A DNA stretch of 59,218 nt. Origin: Betaproteobacteria bacterium. GTDB taxonomy: Bacteria > Pseudomonadota > Gammaproteobacteria > Burkholderiales > CAIKXV01. Of the stretch, positions 46,767-55,360 are shown piece after piece (the first letter of the stretch is position 1; every line of letters begins with the position of its first letter). Under the pieces are notes generated by a model. It searched no databases, was not told the DNA's origin, and was given only the letters and a program-made list of their open reading frames with translations. A program made the translations under genes and the position numbers. Where the stretch lies: assembly GCA_947458265.1 (NCBI GenBank), contig CANGYF010000024.1, positions 1 to 59,218 of the forward strand, in the 5' to 3' direction.

Positions 46767-48074
46767 TCAAGGCAGGTCGGGCGCGAGCGCACGGGTCCGA
46801 CCTCGCGCGGCATCCACCGCGCGCAGCACCCCCAGCCCGACAAGGAAGAACGCGCCGGTGATCAGCATCGCCAGTCGGTGGTCGCCTGCCGAGGCCCAGC
46901 TCACCAGCCCGTAGCTGACGGGGCCCAGGATCGACGCGAGCTTGACCGCGACGCCCCACAGTCCGAAGAACTCCGCGCGGCGCGCCGCCGGGCTCAGGTA
47001 GCCGACCAGCGCACGCCCGGCCGACTGGCTGGCCCCGAGGCAGACACCGACCACGTTGGCCGCAACCCAGAACATGCCCGGGCCGGTCGAGGCCCACGCC
47101 AGCCCGATCGCCAGCAGCCAGCCAAGAAGGGTCACTACCAGCGTGCGCACATGACCCAGCCGGTCCTGTACCTGTGCGAACGCGGCTGCGCCGATGGCAG
47201 CCGTGATGTTCACCAGGAGGACCAGCCGGATCGTGTCCGCAGTCTCGAACTTCAGCGCCTGCTCGGCGTAGATCGCGGCCAGCGCCACCACCGTCTGCAC
47301 GCCGGCCTGGTACCACACGATGCACCACAGGAATCGTCGCAGGTCCGGGAAGCTGCGCAGCGAGCGCAGCGATTCCCCGAACTGCACGAAGGCATCCGTC
47401 CACCGGATCGAGCCCCTGGCTACGGCCGGCTGGACGACCATCCGCTCGCGCAGGAACAGAAAGGCCGGCAGCGACGCCAGGGCGAAGATCGCCGCGGTGA
47501 TCAGCATGCAGACCGGGACGAAGGCATCGCTGCCCTGCCCGTTCGCCTGCGCGTGCGATACCCATGCCAGGCATGCACCGAGGCTGGCCAGCCCGCCCAG
47601 GTAGCCGACCGACCAGGCCCAGCCGGACAGGCGTCCGAGCGACTCCGGGCGTGCGATGTCGGGCAGGAACGCGCCGGCGAGGTTTTCGCCCAGGCTGAAG
47701 AAAAGGTTGGACAGCGCGACCAGCACGATGGCAAGCCAGATGTCGCCGCTGCCCACCAGCGACAGCGCCGCAGTGAAGATGACGCAGCCGATGGTGGTGA
47801 ACACGAGCAGGCGCTTCTTGCGGCCGTGCAGGTCGGCGTAGGTGCCGATGATCGGCCCGAGCACCATGGCGGCCGCATAGGAAACGGCGAGCGACAGCGT
47901 CCAGGCAAAGGTCGCCCATGAATGGCCCGCCGCCACCACGCCGACGAAATAGGCGTTGAACACCGCGGTCACCACCACCGTGGTGTACCCGGAGTTCGCG
48001 AAGTCGTACATCGCCCATGAAACCGCCTCGCGCGGACGCACGCCGGGCGCGAGTTGGTCGGAGAGGAACTTCAT
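46767..48074 (-). CDS. MFS transporter, UMF1/Atg22-like
   Basis: The 435-residue protein has about 12 membrane segments and the UMF1-type N-terminus AVSWAMYDFANSGYTTVVVTAVFNAYFV, with GPIIGTYADLHGRKKRLLVF as the conserved MFS loop motif. Related proteins export amino acids or metabolites. The start overlaps the preceding MFS gene's stop (48071-48074). The substrate is unknown. Confidence 0.88.
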   Translation of the reverse strand: MKFLSDQLAPGVRPREAVSWAMYDFANSGYTTVVVTAVFNAYFVGVVAAGHSWATFAWTLSLAVSYAAAMVLGPIIGTYADLHGRKKRLLVFTTIGCVIFTAALSLVGSGDIWLAIVLVALSNLFFSLGENLAGAFLPDIARPESLGRLSGWAWSVGYLGGLASLGACLAWVSHAQANGQGSDAFVPVCMLITAAIFALASLPAFLFLRERMVVQPAVARGSIRWTDAFVQFGESLRSLRSFPDLRRFLWCIVWYQAGVQTVVALAAIYAEQALKFETADTIRLVLLVNITAAIGAAAFAQVQDRLGHVRTLVVTLLGWLLAIGLAWASTGPGMFWVAANVVGVCLGASQSAGRALVGYLSPAARRAEFFGLWGVAVKLASILGPVSYGLVSWASAGDHRLAMLITGAFFLVGLGVLRAVDAARGRTRALAPDLP

Positions 48075-49267
48075 CGCCCGGCTCCCGGTGGCGCATCGCT
48101 GGAAGATGCATTCGCGGTCGCGGCAGGGCCACGCCGCCGCGCATCGCGCGCGATCACGCCGGCGCCGACCGCGAGCACCAGGCTCAGCGCCACCGCTAGG
48201 GGCGCAAGCCCGGCTACTCCGGCCAGTGCGCCGAAGCAGACCGGCACGGTGACCTCGACCGACTTGTTGACGGTCTGGCGCATGCCGATCGCCTCCGCAG
48301 CCCGGCCGTCCGGGGCCCGCGCATAGGTCAGCGCCATCGACAGCGGCATGCCGCAGCCAAGGGAGAAGCCGAACGCGGCAGCCAGAGCAAGCAGTACCCA
48401 GGGCTGTGCCGTCGTGATCATCAGCATGCCGACCAGCGCCGCGCAGCCGAGGGCGCCGCACAGCACCCCTTCCTCTCCGAAGCGCTGGACCAGCCGCGGC
48501 AGGGCGATGCGCACCACGAAGGTCGCGCCGGCATAGGTCGCGAGCAGCATGCCGATGAAGGTCGCCGACAGCCCGAGCGAGGAGCCGTACAGCGGGATGA
48601 ACAGCGCGAACAGCTCGTTGCCCGACTCGACGATCGCCGCCGCGATCAGCGCGCGGCGCAGCGCCGGGATCTTCCACAGGTCGCGCGCAGAGGCGCGTGG
48701 TGGTCGCTCGGATGACGACTGCGCGACTGGCGTGCGCGAGCGCAGCCACCAGACCATGCACAGCGCGACCAGCGGCCCGAGCGCCAGCAGCAGTGCAGTG
48801 CCACGGTGGCCGATCAGGTCGATCGAAGCGCCGGTCCCGGCACGGCCGACCACGCCGGCGAGCGCGACCGCAAGCGAGTAGTAGCTGAAGTTGCGCGTGC
48901 GGTCGCTGGTCTCGCCCAGGATGCCGACCAGGCTCTGGCCCGCCACCGCATACATCATGAAGAACACGCCGATCAGTGCGGAACACGCATAGAGCGCCCA
49001 GAGTCCGGGCGCGAGGAACACCAGCATGGTCGCCAGGCCTGCACCAGCGCAGCCGATCAGCAGGGGTACGCGCACGCCGATCCGATCGACCCAGCGGCCG
49101 GCACTGATCGCGAAGATCGCCGGCAGGATCGAGAACAGCGCGAAGGTCAGGCCGACCTGCACCGGCGAGGCCCCGAGGTCGATCGCGAACAGCGCGAGCA
49201 GCAGCTTGGCGCCGATCACCCCCAGGTGGGTGAGCACCACGATCATCGTGACATGGACGATGGTCAA
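48071..49267 (-). CDS. MFS transporter, paralogue of the adjacent MFS gene
   Basis: This protein of about 398 residues has some 12 membrane segments. The TTG at 49267 overlaps the upstream MFS stop (TTGA), and only this start keeps the whole first helix (aligned with the paralogue); ATG 49246 would shorten it. GRWVDRIGVRVPLLIGCAGAG is the conserved loop. The segment GCGMPLSMALTYARAPDGRAAEAIGMRQTVN aligns closely with the paralogue's GCGQPLTMMMCYNRAPPGRSGEALGVRFTIVN, indicating tandem duplication. The substrate is unknown. Confidence 0.85.
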   Translation of the reverse strand: MTIVHVTMIVVLTHLGVIGAKLLLALFAIDLGASPVQVGLTFALFSILPAIFAISAGRWVDRIGVRVPLLIGCAGAGLATMLVFLAPGLWALYACSALIGVFFMMYAVAGQSLVGILGETSDRTRNFSYYSLAVALAGVVGRAGTGASIDLIGHRGTALLLALGPLVALCMVWWLRSRTPVAQSSSERPPRASARDLWKIPALRRALIAAAIVESGNELFALFIPLYGSSLGLSATFIGMLLATYAGATFVVRIALPRLVQRFGEEGVLCGALGCAALVGMLMITTAQPWVLLALAAAFGFSLGCGMPLSMALTYARAPDGRAAEAIGMRQTVNKSVEVTVPVCFGALAGVAGLAPLAVALSLVLAVGAGVIARDARRRGPAATANASSSDAPPGAGR

Positions 49268-50403
49268 CGCCGGCGCTCCAGGATGGAACCGGCCGCCGCG
49301 CTGCCGACCAGCAGTGCACCCTTGGCCCAGAACACGAACAGCAGCCCGAGCGCCGCCCCCATCGTGCCGAACAGCACCGGTATCGTCATGTGGGTCAGGT
49401 TGACGATCGTGAAGCGCACGCCCAGCGCCTCGCCCGACCGTCCGGGCGGCGCACGGTTGTAGCACATCATCATGGTCAGAGGCTGGCCGCAACCCACCCC
49501 CAGGCCGAGCACGAACGACAGCAGCGCGAGCAGCCAGACGCTGGTGACGAACGGGAACAACAGGTAGGCGATGCCCGACAGCAGCAGCGAACGCACCAGC
49601 AGGCCGACCTCGCCCACGCGCTTGATCAGCCACGGCATGATCGCGCGGATGACGAAGGCGGCCGCCGCGAAGGTGCCCAGCACCAGCCCGATCTTCGACG
49701 CCGACAGCCCGATCGAATGGCCGTAGATCGGCAGGAAAAACGAATAGAGGTCGAAGCTCGCGACCGCGATCGCACTGGTGATGAAGATGGGGCGCAGCGA
49801 CCGGTTGGACAGCATGCCCATCAGGTCCGGCTTCTCCACCGGCCCGTCTGAACCGGGCTTGGGCGGAAGTGCGTTGCGCATGCGGTAGAGCATGGCCAGC
49901 GTGCCCAGCGGCAGCACCGCCAGCACCAGGTACGAGAAGCGGTGGCCGATCAGGTCGATCAGCAGCCCGGCCAGCACCGGACCGACCAGTTGCCCGATTG
50001 ACACGGCGAGGCTGAAGTTGGCGACGTTGCGCGCACGCTCGGCGCCGGTGGCGATGCGATTCACCAGGCTCTGCATCGGCACGATGAAGTAGACGTTCGA
50101 CAGGCCGAGCAGCGCCGCCGAGATGACCAGACCGATCATGTTGGGCAGCAGCACCGGCACCAGCAGCCCGCCGACCACACCCAGCGTGCCCCATGCAATC
50201 GGTGGCAGGTAGCCTACGCGGTCGAGCAGCCGGCCCGAGGCGACCGATAGCAGCGTCGGGAACAGCGCATACAGCCCGATCAGGATGCCGATCGTCGCCG
50301 ATCCCGCGCCGAGCTCGAGCGCGTAGAGGGAAACCACCACGGTGCTGCCCTTGAGTGCAATGATGCACAGAACGGGCAAGCCGATCGTCAGATACAACAC
50401 CAT
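49264..50403 (-). CDS. MFS transporter (first gene of MFS cluster)
   Basis: This 379-residue protein has about 12 membrane segments (MVLYLTIGLPVLCIIALKGSTVVVSLYALELG, GRLLDRVGYLPPIAWGTLGVV). It is the first of three MFS genes that run head to tail on the minus strand. Start options are GTG 50439 and ATG 50403; the ATG is taken because it fits the paralogue, although an AGGGAGG site is 12 bases away. The function is unknown; tandem copies suggest a specialised exporter or importer set. Confidence 0.85.
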   Translation of the reverse strand: MVLYLTIGLPVLCIIALKGSTVVVSLYALELGAGSATIGILIGLYALFPTLLSVASGRLLDRVGYLPPIAWGTLGVVGGLLVPVLLPNMIGLVISAALLGLSNVYFIVPMQSLVNRIATGAERARNVANFSLAVSIGQLVGPVLAGLLIDLIGHRFSYLVLAVLPLGTLAMLYRMRNALPPKPGSDGPVEKPDLMGMLSNRSLRPIFITSAIAVASFDLYSFFLPIYGHSIGLSASKIGLVLGTFAAAAFVIRAIMPWLIKRVGEVGLLVRSLLLSGIAYLLFPFVTSVWLLALLSFVLGLGVGCGQPLTMMMCYNRAPPGRSGEALGVRFTIVNLTHMTIPVLFGTMGAALGLLFVFWAKGALLVGSAAAGSILERRR

Positions 50404-50550
50404 CCGGGTCGATGCCTCCCTGGCATCGAAACAATCCACTGCGCGCTGGACCGTCGCGTCTGTCGTGCCGCCGATTCTAACCGATCGGCCTTCCCGCCGC
50501 GAATGCCTGCCCTCCTCCGGTCGCCTCCGGCCACCGCAGCCGCGCAGCCG

Positions 50551-51321
50551 CTATTTCTTTGCCGGAGCGGCCGGCACAGGTGCCACCGCGCTGATGAACT
50601 TCTCGATCTGCGCGGCGGGGATCATGCCGGAGAGCACCGCACCGTCGGCGAATACCAGGGTCGGGGTCACGGTGAAGCCGAGCTTGTCCGACAGCTTGAC
50701 GACCTGGTCGATCGGGTTACGGCAGGTCGCCTTGGACCTGGGCGCCGTCTGCCTGAGCATCCAGTCGTCCCAGGCCCGGCTTCGATCGGTCGAACACCAG
50801 ATCTCGAGTGCCCGGTTGCGCGACCCGGGCCGCATCTGGTCGACCGGGGTCAGGAACGTGTAGACCGTGACGTTCGTGACCTTCTGGAGCTCCTGCTCGA
50901 GCTGGCTGCAGAACGGGCACAACGGATCGGAAAACACGTACAGCGTGCGCTTGCCGTCGCCCCTGACGGTCTTGATCGCTGCATCGAGCGGCAACTGCTT
51001 CACGTCGATCGCGGTCAGCTGGCGCAGTCGCAGGTCGGTCAGGTTTCGGCTGGTCGCGGACTCGATGATCTGTCCGATGATCAGGTAGTTCAGGCCCTCG
51101 TCGGTATAGAACAGGCGGTTGCCGAACGCGACCTCGTATATCCCGGGCAGTGGTGTCTTCCGGATCTCGCGAACGCGCTCGCCGGGCATCTTCGACTCGA
51201 CCAGCTTGCGCAGGTTGTCTTCCGGCGTCTGCGCGGCTGCCGTGTCGGCAGCCAGCCCAAGCGCGACCGAGAGCAGCAGGGCCGGTATCGATGCGGACAG
51301 CGCCGCGGACCATCGGTTCAA
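50551..51321 (-). CDS. dsbC: Periplasmic disulfide isomerase DsbC
   Basis: DsbC corrects non-native disulfides in the periplasm and is kept reduced by DsbD. The 256-residue protein has a signal peptide (1-31, ending AAAQ), a dimerisation domain (IYEVAFGNRLFYTDEG, YLIIGQIIE) and a thioredoxin-fold domain with CPFC at 135-138 and a cis-Pro region (FTVTPTLVFADG). I place the start at TTG 51321 because GAGGGG precedes it by six bases; the frame is open to ATG 51357, which has no signal-peptide logic. The C-terminus is VAPVPAAPAKK. Confidence 0.9.
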   Translation of the reverse strand: MNRWSAALSASIPALLLSVALGLAADTAAAQTPEDNLRKLVESKMPGERVREIRKTPLPGIYEVAFGNRLFYTDEGLNYLIIGQIIESATSRNLTDLRLRQLTAIDVKQLPLDAAIKTVRGDGKRTLYVFSDPLCPFCSQLEQELQKVTNVTVYTFLTPVDQMRPGSRNRALEIWCSTDRSRAWDDWMLRQTAPRSKATCRNPIDQVVKLSDKLGFTVTPTLVFADGAVLSGMIPAAQIEKFISAVAPVPAAPAKK

Positions 51322-51407
51322 GGTGTACCCCTCGTGTCTGGAACGTCCATCGTCCACTGGCGCCAGGCGCAGGGACGGCTCGAGCAGCCCCGGATTGCCG
51401 CCCCTGT

Positions 51408-52145
51408 TCAGGCCCCGTTCCGGTAGGCAGCGATGCGCTGCCTGAGTCCGGGACGCGCGAGCGACCGCACCAGGTCGGCAAGGTCACTGTCGGCGACGCC
51501 TGCGGCCTGACCTGCAGTGTTGCGCAAGGCGAGCGCGGCCGACGCTGCGTCCAGCCGCCCGAACCGACCGTTGATCGCATCCAGCAGCGCAGGGAAATCG
51601 TCGACCGAGCCCACCACGTCGGTCAGCAGGCCGATCGCCAGTGCCCGCGCGCTGTCCACCACCTCGCCGGAGAGCAGGATCTCGCGTGCCGCCTGCTGTC
51701 CGACCAGGCCTGCCAGTGCGCGGGTGCCCAGCGCCAGGCCGAACTGGAAACCGGGAAAGCGGAAGCGTGCACCCGTAACGCCCAGCCGGAAGGTGCAGGC
51801 CGCTGCCAGGTCCGCGCCGGCGCCGAAGGCCCCGCCCTGGACGCAGGCCACGGTGACGCAGGGCAGCGCGCGCAGCTTCTGCAGCAGCTGCTCGATCGCC
51901 ACGAAGCGCCACAGCAGTTCGCCCTCGTGCAGCGACTCGTACCCGGTGAAGTCGAATCCCGCGCAGAAGTTGCGGCCGCTGCCCTCCAGCACCAGCACCC
52001 GTGGCGGCTGCGTGTCCAGCGCATCGAGCGCACCGCCGATCGCCTCCACCATCTCGGGATCGAGCGCGTTGGCCTTGTCCGCGCGGTCCAGGCGCAGCGT
52101 GCGGATACCCGCCTCGCTGCACGGGCCGAGGATCACCCGAGCCAT
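51408..52145 (-). CDS. Enoyl-CoA hydratase/isomerase (crotonase) family protein, non-canonical active site
   Basis: The 245-residue protein has crotonase fold motifs: NFCAGFDFTGYE and QGGAFGAGADLAAAC form the acyl-CoA oxyanion hole. The two catalytic glutamates of hydratases are not conserved: the position in GxExL is Asp112 (GADLAA), and the second (PE in the canonical enzyme) is Gly132 (RFPGFQFG). Simple hydration is therefore doubtful; hydrolase, isomerase or other crotonase chemistry is more likely. Its ATG overlaps the CoA-transferase gene's end by 13 bases, so the two probably act together on a CoA ester. Confidence 0.88.
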   Translation of the reverse strand: MARVILGPCSEAGIRTLRLDRADKANALDPEMVEAIGGALDALDTQPPRVLVLEGSGRNFCAGFDFTGYESLHEGELLWRFVAIEQLLQKLRALPCVTVACVQGGAFGAGADLAAACTFRLGVTGARFRFPGFQFGLALGTRALAGLVGQQAAREILLSGEVVDSARALAIGLLTDVVGSVDDFPALLDAINGRFGRLDAASAALALRNTAGQAAGVADSDLADLVRSLARPGLRQRIAAYRNGA

Positions 52146-53344
52146 TCGCGCTCCACTTCGTCGTTGTGTTCGCCCAGCGCCGGCGGCCGGCGGTAGACCC
52201 GGAAGGCGAAGCCGCCGACCTGCACCGGGAAGCCGACCGTACGGGTCTCCCGGCCATTGGGCAGCACCATCGGATGCACCAGCCCGAGGTGCGCCACCTG
52301 CGGATCGTCCAGGATCTCGGCGTAGTCGTTGATTGGCGCACAGGGCACGCCACGCCGGTCGAACTCGGCCAGCCAGTACGCGGCCGTCTGCGTCTCGAAC
52401 ACCGGCTGCAGCAGGTCGAACAGTTCGCCCTGGTTGCCGGCCCGCTGCTCCTGGGTGGAGAAGCGCGGATCGGCCTTGAGTGCGTCCAGTCCCACAGCTT
52501 CGCACACCGAATGCCAAAGCTTTTCGTTGCCTGCGGCGATCACGAACGGCGCATCGGATGCGCGGAAGCCGCGGTACGGTGCATTGCGCGGATGCGCCGA
52601 GCCGAGCGGCTGCGGGATGCGTCCGGTGCCGAAGTACTCGCTGGTCTGCAGCTGCGCGATGCCGAGCAGCCCGCCAAGCATCGAACAGTCGACCCGGGTA
52701 CCCTGGCCGCTCGCACGCGCCGCCATCACCGCCGCCAGCGTCGTGTAGGCGGAATACAGACCTGCCACGAAGTCGCCGACCGGTACGCCCGCCTTCACCG
52801 CCTCGCGGCCAGGCTCACCGGTGACGCTCATCAGTCCGCTCACCGCCTGGATCGTCACGTCGAACGCACCGCGCCCGGCATACGGCCCGGTCTGGCCGTA
52901 GCCGGTCAGCGAGGTATAGACCAGCTTCGGATTGAGCACGCGCAGCGCGTCGTAGCCGAGTCCGAGCCGATCGAGCACGCCGGGCCGGAAGTTCTCGACG
53001 ATGACGTCGGCCACGGCAGCGAGGCGCCGCAGCTTCGCGACCGCAGCCGCGTCCTTGAGGTCGACCGCGATGCTGCGCTTGTTGCGGTTGACCGATGCGA
53101 AATTCTCCGAGTAGCGGCCGGCCGATGCATCCGGACCTGCGGTCATCGGAGGCCAGCGGCGCATGTCGTCCCCGCCTTCGGGCTTCTCGACCTTCACCAC
53201 GTCGGCGCCGAGGTCGGCCAGCAGCATGCCGCAGAACGGGCCTGCCGCGATCTGGCCGAACTCGAGCACCCGGATACCGGCGAGCGGGCCGGCGGGGGAC
53301 GCAACCGCACCGGCGGCGGGAGCCTTGGCGCGATCTTCGCTCAT
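52133..53344 (-). CDS. CaiB/BaiF family class III CoA-transferase
   Basis: The 403-residue enzyme transfers CoA between carboxylic acids through an aspartyl-CoA intermediate; the nucleophile is Asp191 (GVPVGDFVAGLYSAY). Other family stretches are VLEFGQIAAGPFCGMLLADLGADVVKVEKP, SVNRNKRSIAVDLKD and VENFRPGVLDRLGLGYD. It diverges from the ornithine cyclodeaminase-like gene and is followed by a crotonase family gene, suggesting activation and degradation of an organic acid. The substrate is unknown. Confidence 0.94.
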   Translation of the reverse strand: MSEDRAKAPAAGAVASPAGPLAGIRVLEFGQIAAGPFCGMLLADLGADVVKVEKPEGGDDMRRWPPMTAGPDASAGRYSENFASVNRNKRSIAVDLKDAAAVAKLRRLAAVADVIVENFRPGVLDRLGLGYDALRVLNPKLVYTSLTGYGQTGPYAGRGAFDVTIQAVSGLMSVTGEPGREAVKAGVPVGDFVAGLYSAYTTLAAVMAARASGQGTRVDCSMLGGLLGIAQLQTSEYFGTGRIPQPLGSAHPRNAPYRGFRASDAPFVIAAGNEKLWHSVCEAVGLDALKADPRFSTQEQRAGNQGELFDLLQPVFETQTAAYWLAEFDRRGVPCAPINDYAEILDDPQVAHLGLVHPMVLPNGRETRTVGFPVQVGGFAFRVYRRPPALGEHNDEVEREWLG

Positions 53345-53442
53345 GCTTCGCGCAGGGTGTGGAGAATCGGGGAATGGAGCATGGGTGCGAGTTTAGTGGA
53401 TTGCCGCACCGGTGGTATCGTGCGCGCAACGAGGAGATTCCC

Positions 53443-54405
53443 ATGGTCCGCTACCTGAGCGAAGCCGACATCCGGTCGGTACTGACGATGCCGATGGCGA
53501 TCGAGCGCGTCGAGCAGGCCTTCATCGATCGTGCGCAGGGCAAGGCGTTCGATATCCCGCGCCGGCGCACCCGGCAGCCCGGGGGACACCTGCACATCCT
53601 CCAGGGTGCCGCGCCGGAGATCGACACCATCGGCTACAAGGCCTACTACGTGCGCCCGGGCCGTTCGCGCACCTTCCTCCTGCACCTGCTCAACCATACC
53701 CAAGGCAACCTCGAGGCGATCCTGGAAGCAGACTGGATGGGCCAGATGCGCACCGGTGCGGCGACGGGCGTCGCTGCGAAGTACCTGTCGCGCCCGGACT
53801 CGTCCGTGGTCGGGCTGTTCGGCTCCGGCCGCCATGCGGTGACGCAGCTCGAGGCCACCTGCGCGGTGCGCGATATCCGCGAGGTCAAGGTGTTCGGGCG
53901 CAACGCCGACCGCGTGAAGGCGTTCTGCCACGAGATGTCGCAGAAGGTCGGCACCACCGTGCGTCCGGCCACCTCGCGCGAAGAGACGGTGCGCGGTTCC
54001 GACATCATCGTGATCATGACCCGCGCCGACGAACCGCTGTTCGACGGCGCCTGGCTCAAGCCGGGCCAGTTCATCTCGGCCACCGGTGCCAACGCGCTGA
54101 ACCGGCGCGAGATCGACCTCGCCAGCGTGAAGCGGTCCGACCTGATCGTCGTCGACTCGGTCGAGGTCGCAGCCGGCGAATCCGGCGACCTGCTGGCCGG
54201 CGTCGAGGCGGGCATCATCTACTGGGAGAACATCCCGACGCTGGGCGACGTGATCATCGGCCGCCGCCCGGGTCGGACCTCGCCCGAGCAGGTAACACTT
54301 TACGAATCGCACGGCATGGCGTTGCAGGATCTCTACACCGGGCGCCGCGTGCTGGAACTGGCCACCGCACGGGGACTGGGTACCGACCTGCCGTTCGGTG
54401 GATGA
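53443..54405 (+). CDS. Ornithine cyclodeaminase / mu-crystallin family protein
   Basis: The 320-residue protein belongs to the ornithine cyclodeaminase/mu-crystallin family of NAD(P)-dependent imine or amino-acid dehydrogenases. The nucleotide-binding GLFGSGRHAVTQLEA segment is conserved, as are RTGAATGVAAKYLS and GADEPLF-like stretches. Many members are ketimine reductases or alanine dehydrogenases rather than true cyclodeaminases. ATG 53443 follows GAGGAG (53431-53436). It leads into the 3-hydroxyisobutyrate dehydrogenase-like gene, 28 bases downstream. Confidence 0.9.
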   Translation: MVRYLSEADIRSVLTMPMAIERVEQAFIDRAQGKAFDIPRRRTRQPGGHLHILQGAAPEIDTIGYKAYYVRPGRSRTFLLHLLNHTQGNLEAILEADWMGQMRTGAATGVAAKYLSRPDSSVVGLFGSGRHAVTQLEATCAVRDIREVKVFGRNADRVKAFCHEMSQKVGTTVRPATSREETVRGSDIIVIMTRADEPLFDGAWLKPGQFISATGANALNRREIDLASVKRSDLIVVDSVEVAAGESGDLLAGVEAGIIYWENIPTLGDVIIGRRPGRTSPEQVTLYESHGMALQDLYTGRRVLELATARGLGTDLPFGG

Positions 54406-54433
54406 ACCGCGGCAAGGACCGCAAGGGGGACAC

Positions 54434-55351
54434 ATGACGGACCACGACTTCACGATCGGCTTCATCGGCCTGGGCAACATGGGCCGACCGATGACCACAC
54501 GGCTGGCAGGCGCCGGCCATCGCCTGCTGCTGCTCGACATCGACCGGGCACTCACCGAATCGGTGGCGCAGTCGCTCGGCCAGCAGGCTGCCGCATCCGC
54601 CGCCGCGCTGGGCGCAGCCTGCGACGTGGTGATCACGATGCTGCCCGACGGCCGTACGGTGCGCCGGGTGCTGCTCGGCGAGGCGGACGATGGCAGCGGA
54701 GCCGTCGCTGGATCCCTGAAGAAGGGGGCAGTGGTCATCGACATGAGTTCGTCCTCGCCGGTGGGCACTCGGGAACTCGGCGAACGCCTGGCCAAGATGG
54801 ACATCCGCCTGGTCGATGCGCCGGTGTCCGGCGGCGTGCGCCGCGCCGTGGACGGTACGCTCGCGATCATGGTCGGCGGCGACCCGGACGCGATCGATGC
54901 GGTACGCCCGGTGTTCGAACCGATGGGCAAGCCGATGGTCGCCGGCGGGCTCGGTGCCGGCCATGCGATCAAGGCGCTGAACAACTACGTGTCGGCGGCT
55001 GGCCTGCTGGCAGCCTGCGAGGCGGTGCGTGCGGGCACCCGCTTCGGCCTGGACCCGGCGACCATTGTCGACATCATCAACGCCTCGACCGGGGTGAACA
55101 ACAGCACGCTGGTGAAGATGAAGCCGTTCGTCCTGTCGGGCAGCTATGCCGACGGCTTCGGCCTGGCCCTGATGGCCAAGGACCTGCGCACCGCGCTGGA
55201 GGTGGCCGACGCCACCGGCATGCAGACCGCACTCGCCGACACGGTCGTGCGGGTATGGAACGAGGCGGAGCAGAAGCTGGGCGCGGCAAAGGACACCTCG
55301 GTGCACCACACCGCGATCGACCGCTACCTGGGCCTGCTCGACGGCGACTGA
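54434..55351 (+). CDS. 3-hydroxyisobutyrate dehydrogenase-family beta-hydroxyacid dehydrogenase
   Basis: The 305-residue enzyme has an NAD(P) Rossmann motif (GFIGLGNMGRPM, residues 9-20), the SG signature DAPVSGGVRRAVDGTLAIMVGG and catalytic Lys180 (GHAIKALNNYVSAAG). Family members oxidise 3-hydroxyisobutyrate, tartronate semialdehyde or related acids. AAGGGGG precedes ATG 54434. It is cotranscribed with the cyclodeaminase-like and patatin genes by close spacing. Confidence 0.92.
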   Translation: MTDHDFTIGFIGLGNMGRPMTTRLAGAGHRLLLLDIDRALTESVAQSLGQQAAASAAALGAACDVVITMLPDGRTVRRVLLGEADDGSGAVAGSLKKGAVVIDMSSSSPVGTRELGERLAKMDIRLVDAPVSGGVRRAVDGTLAIMVGGDPDAIDAVRPVFEPMGKPMVAGGLGAGHAIKALNNYVSAAGLLAACEAVRAGTRFGLDPATIVDIINASTGVNNSTLVKMKPFVLSGSYADGFGLALMAKDLRTALEVADATGMQTALADTVVRVWNEAEQKLGAAKDTSVHHTAIDRYLGLLDGD

Positions 55352-55360
55352 GGCGGGCCG

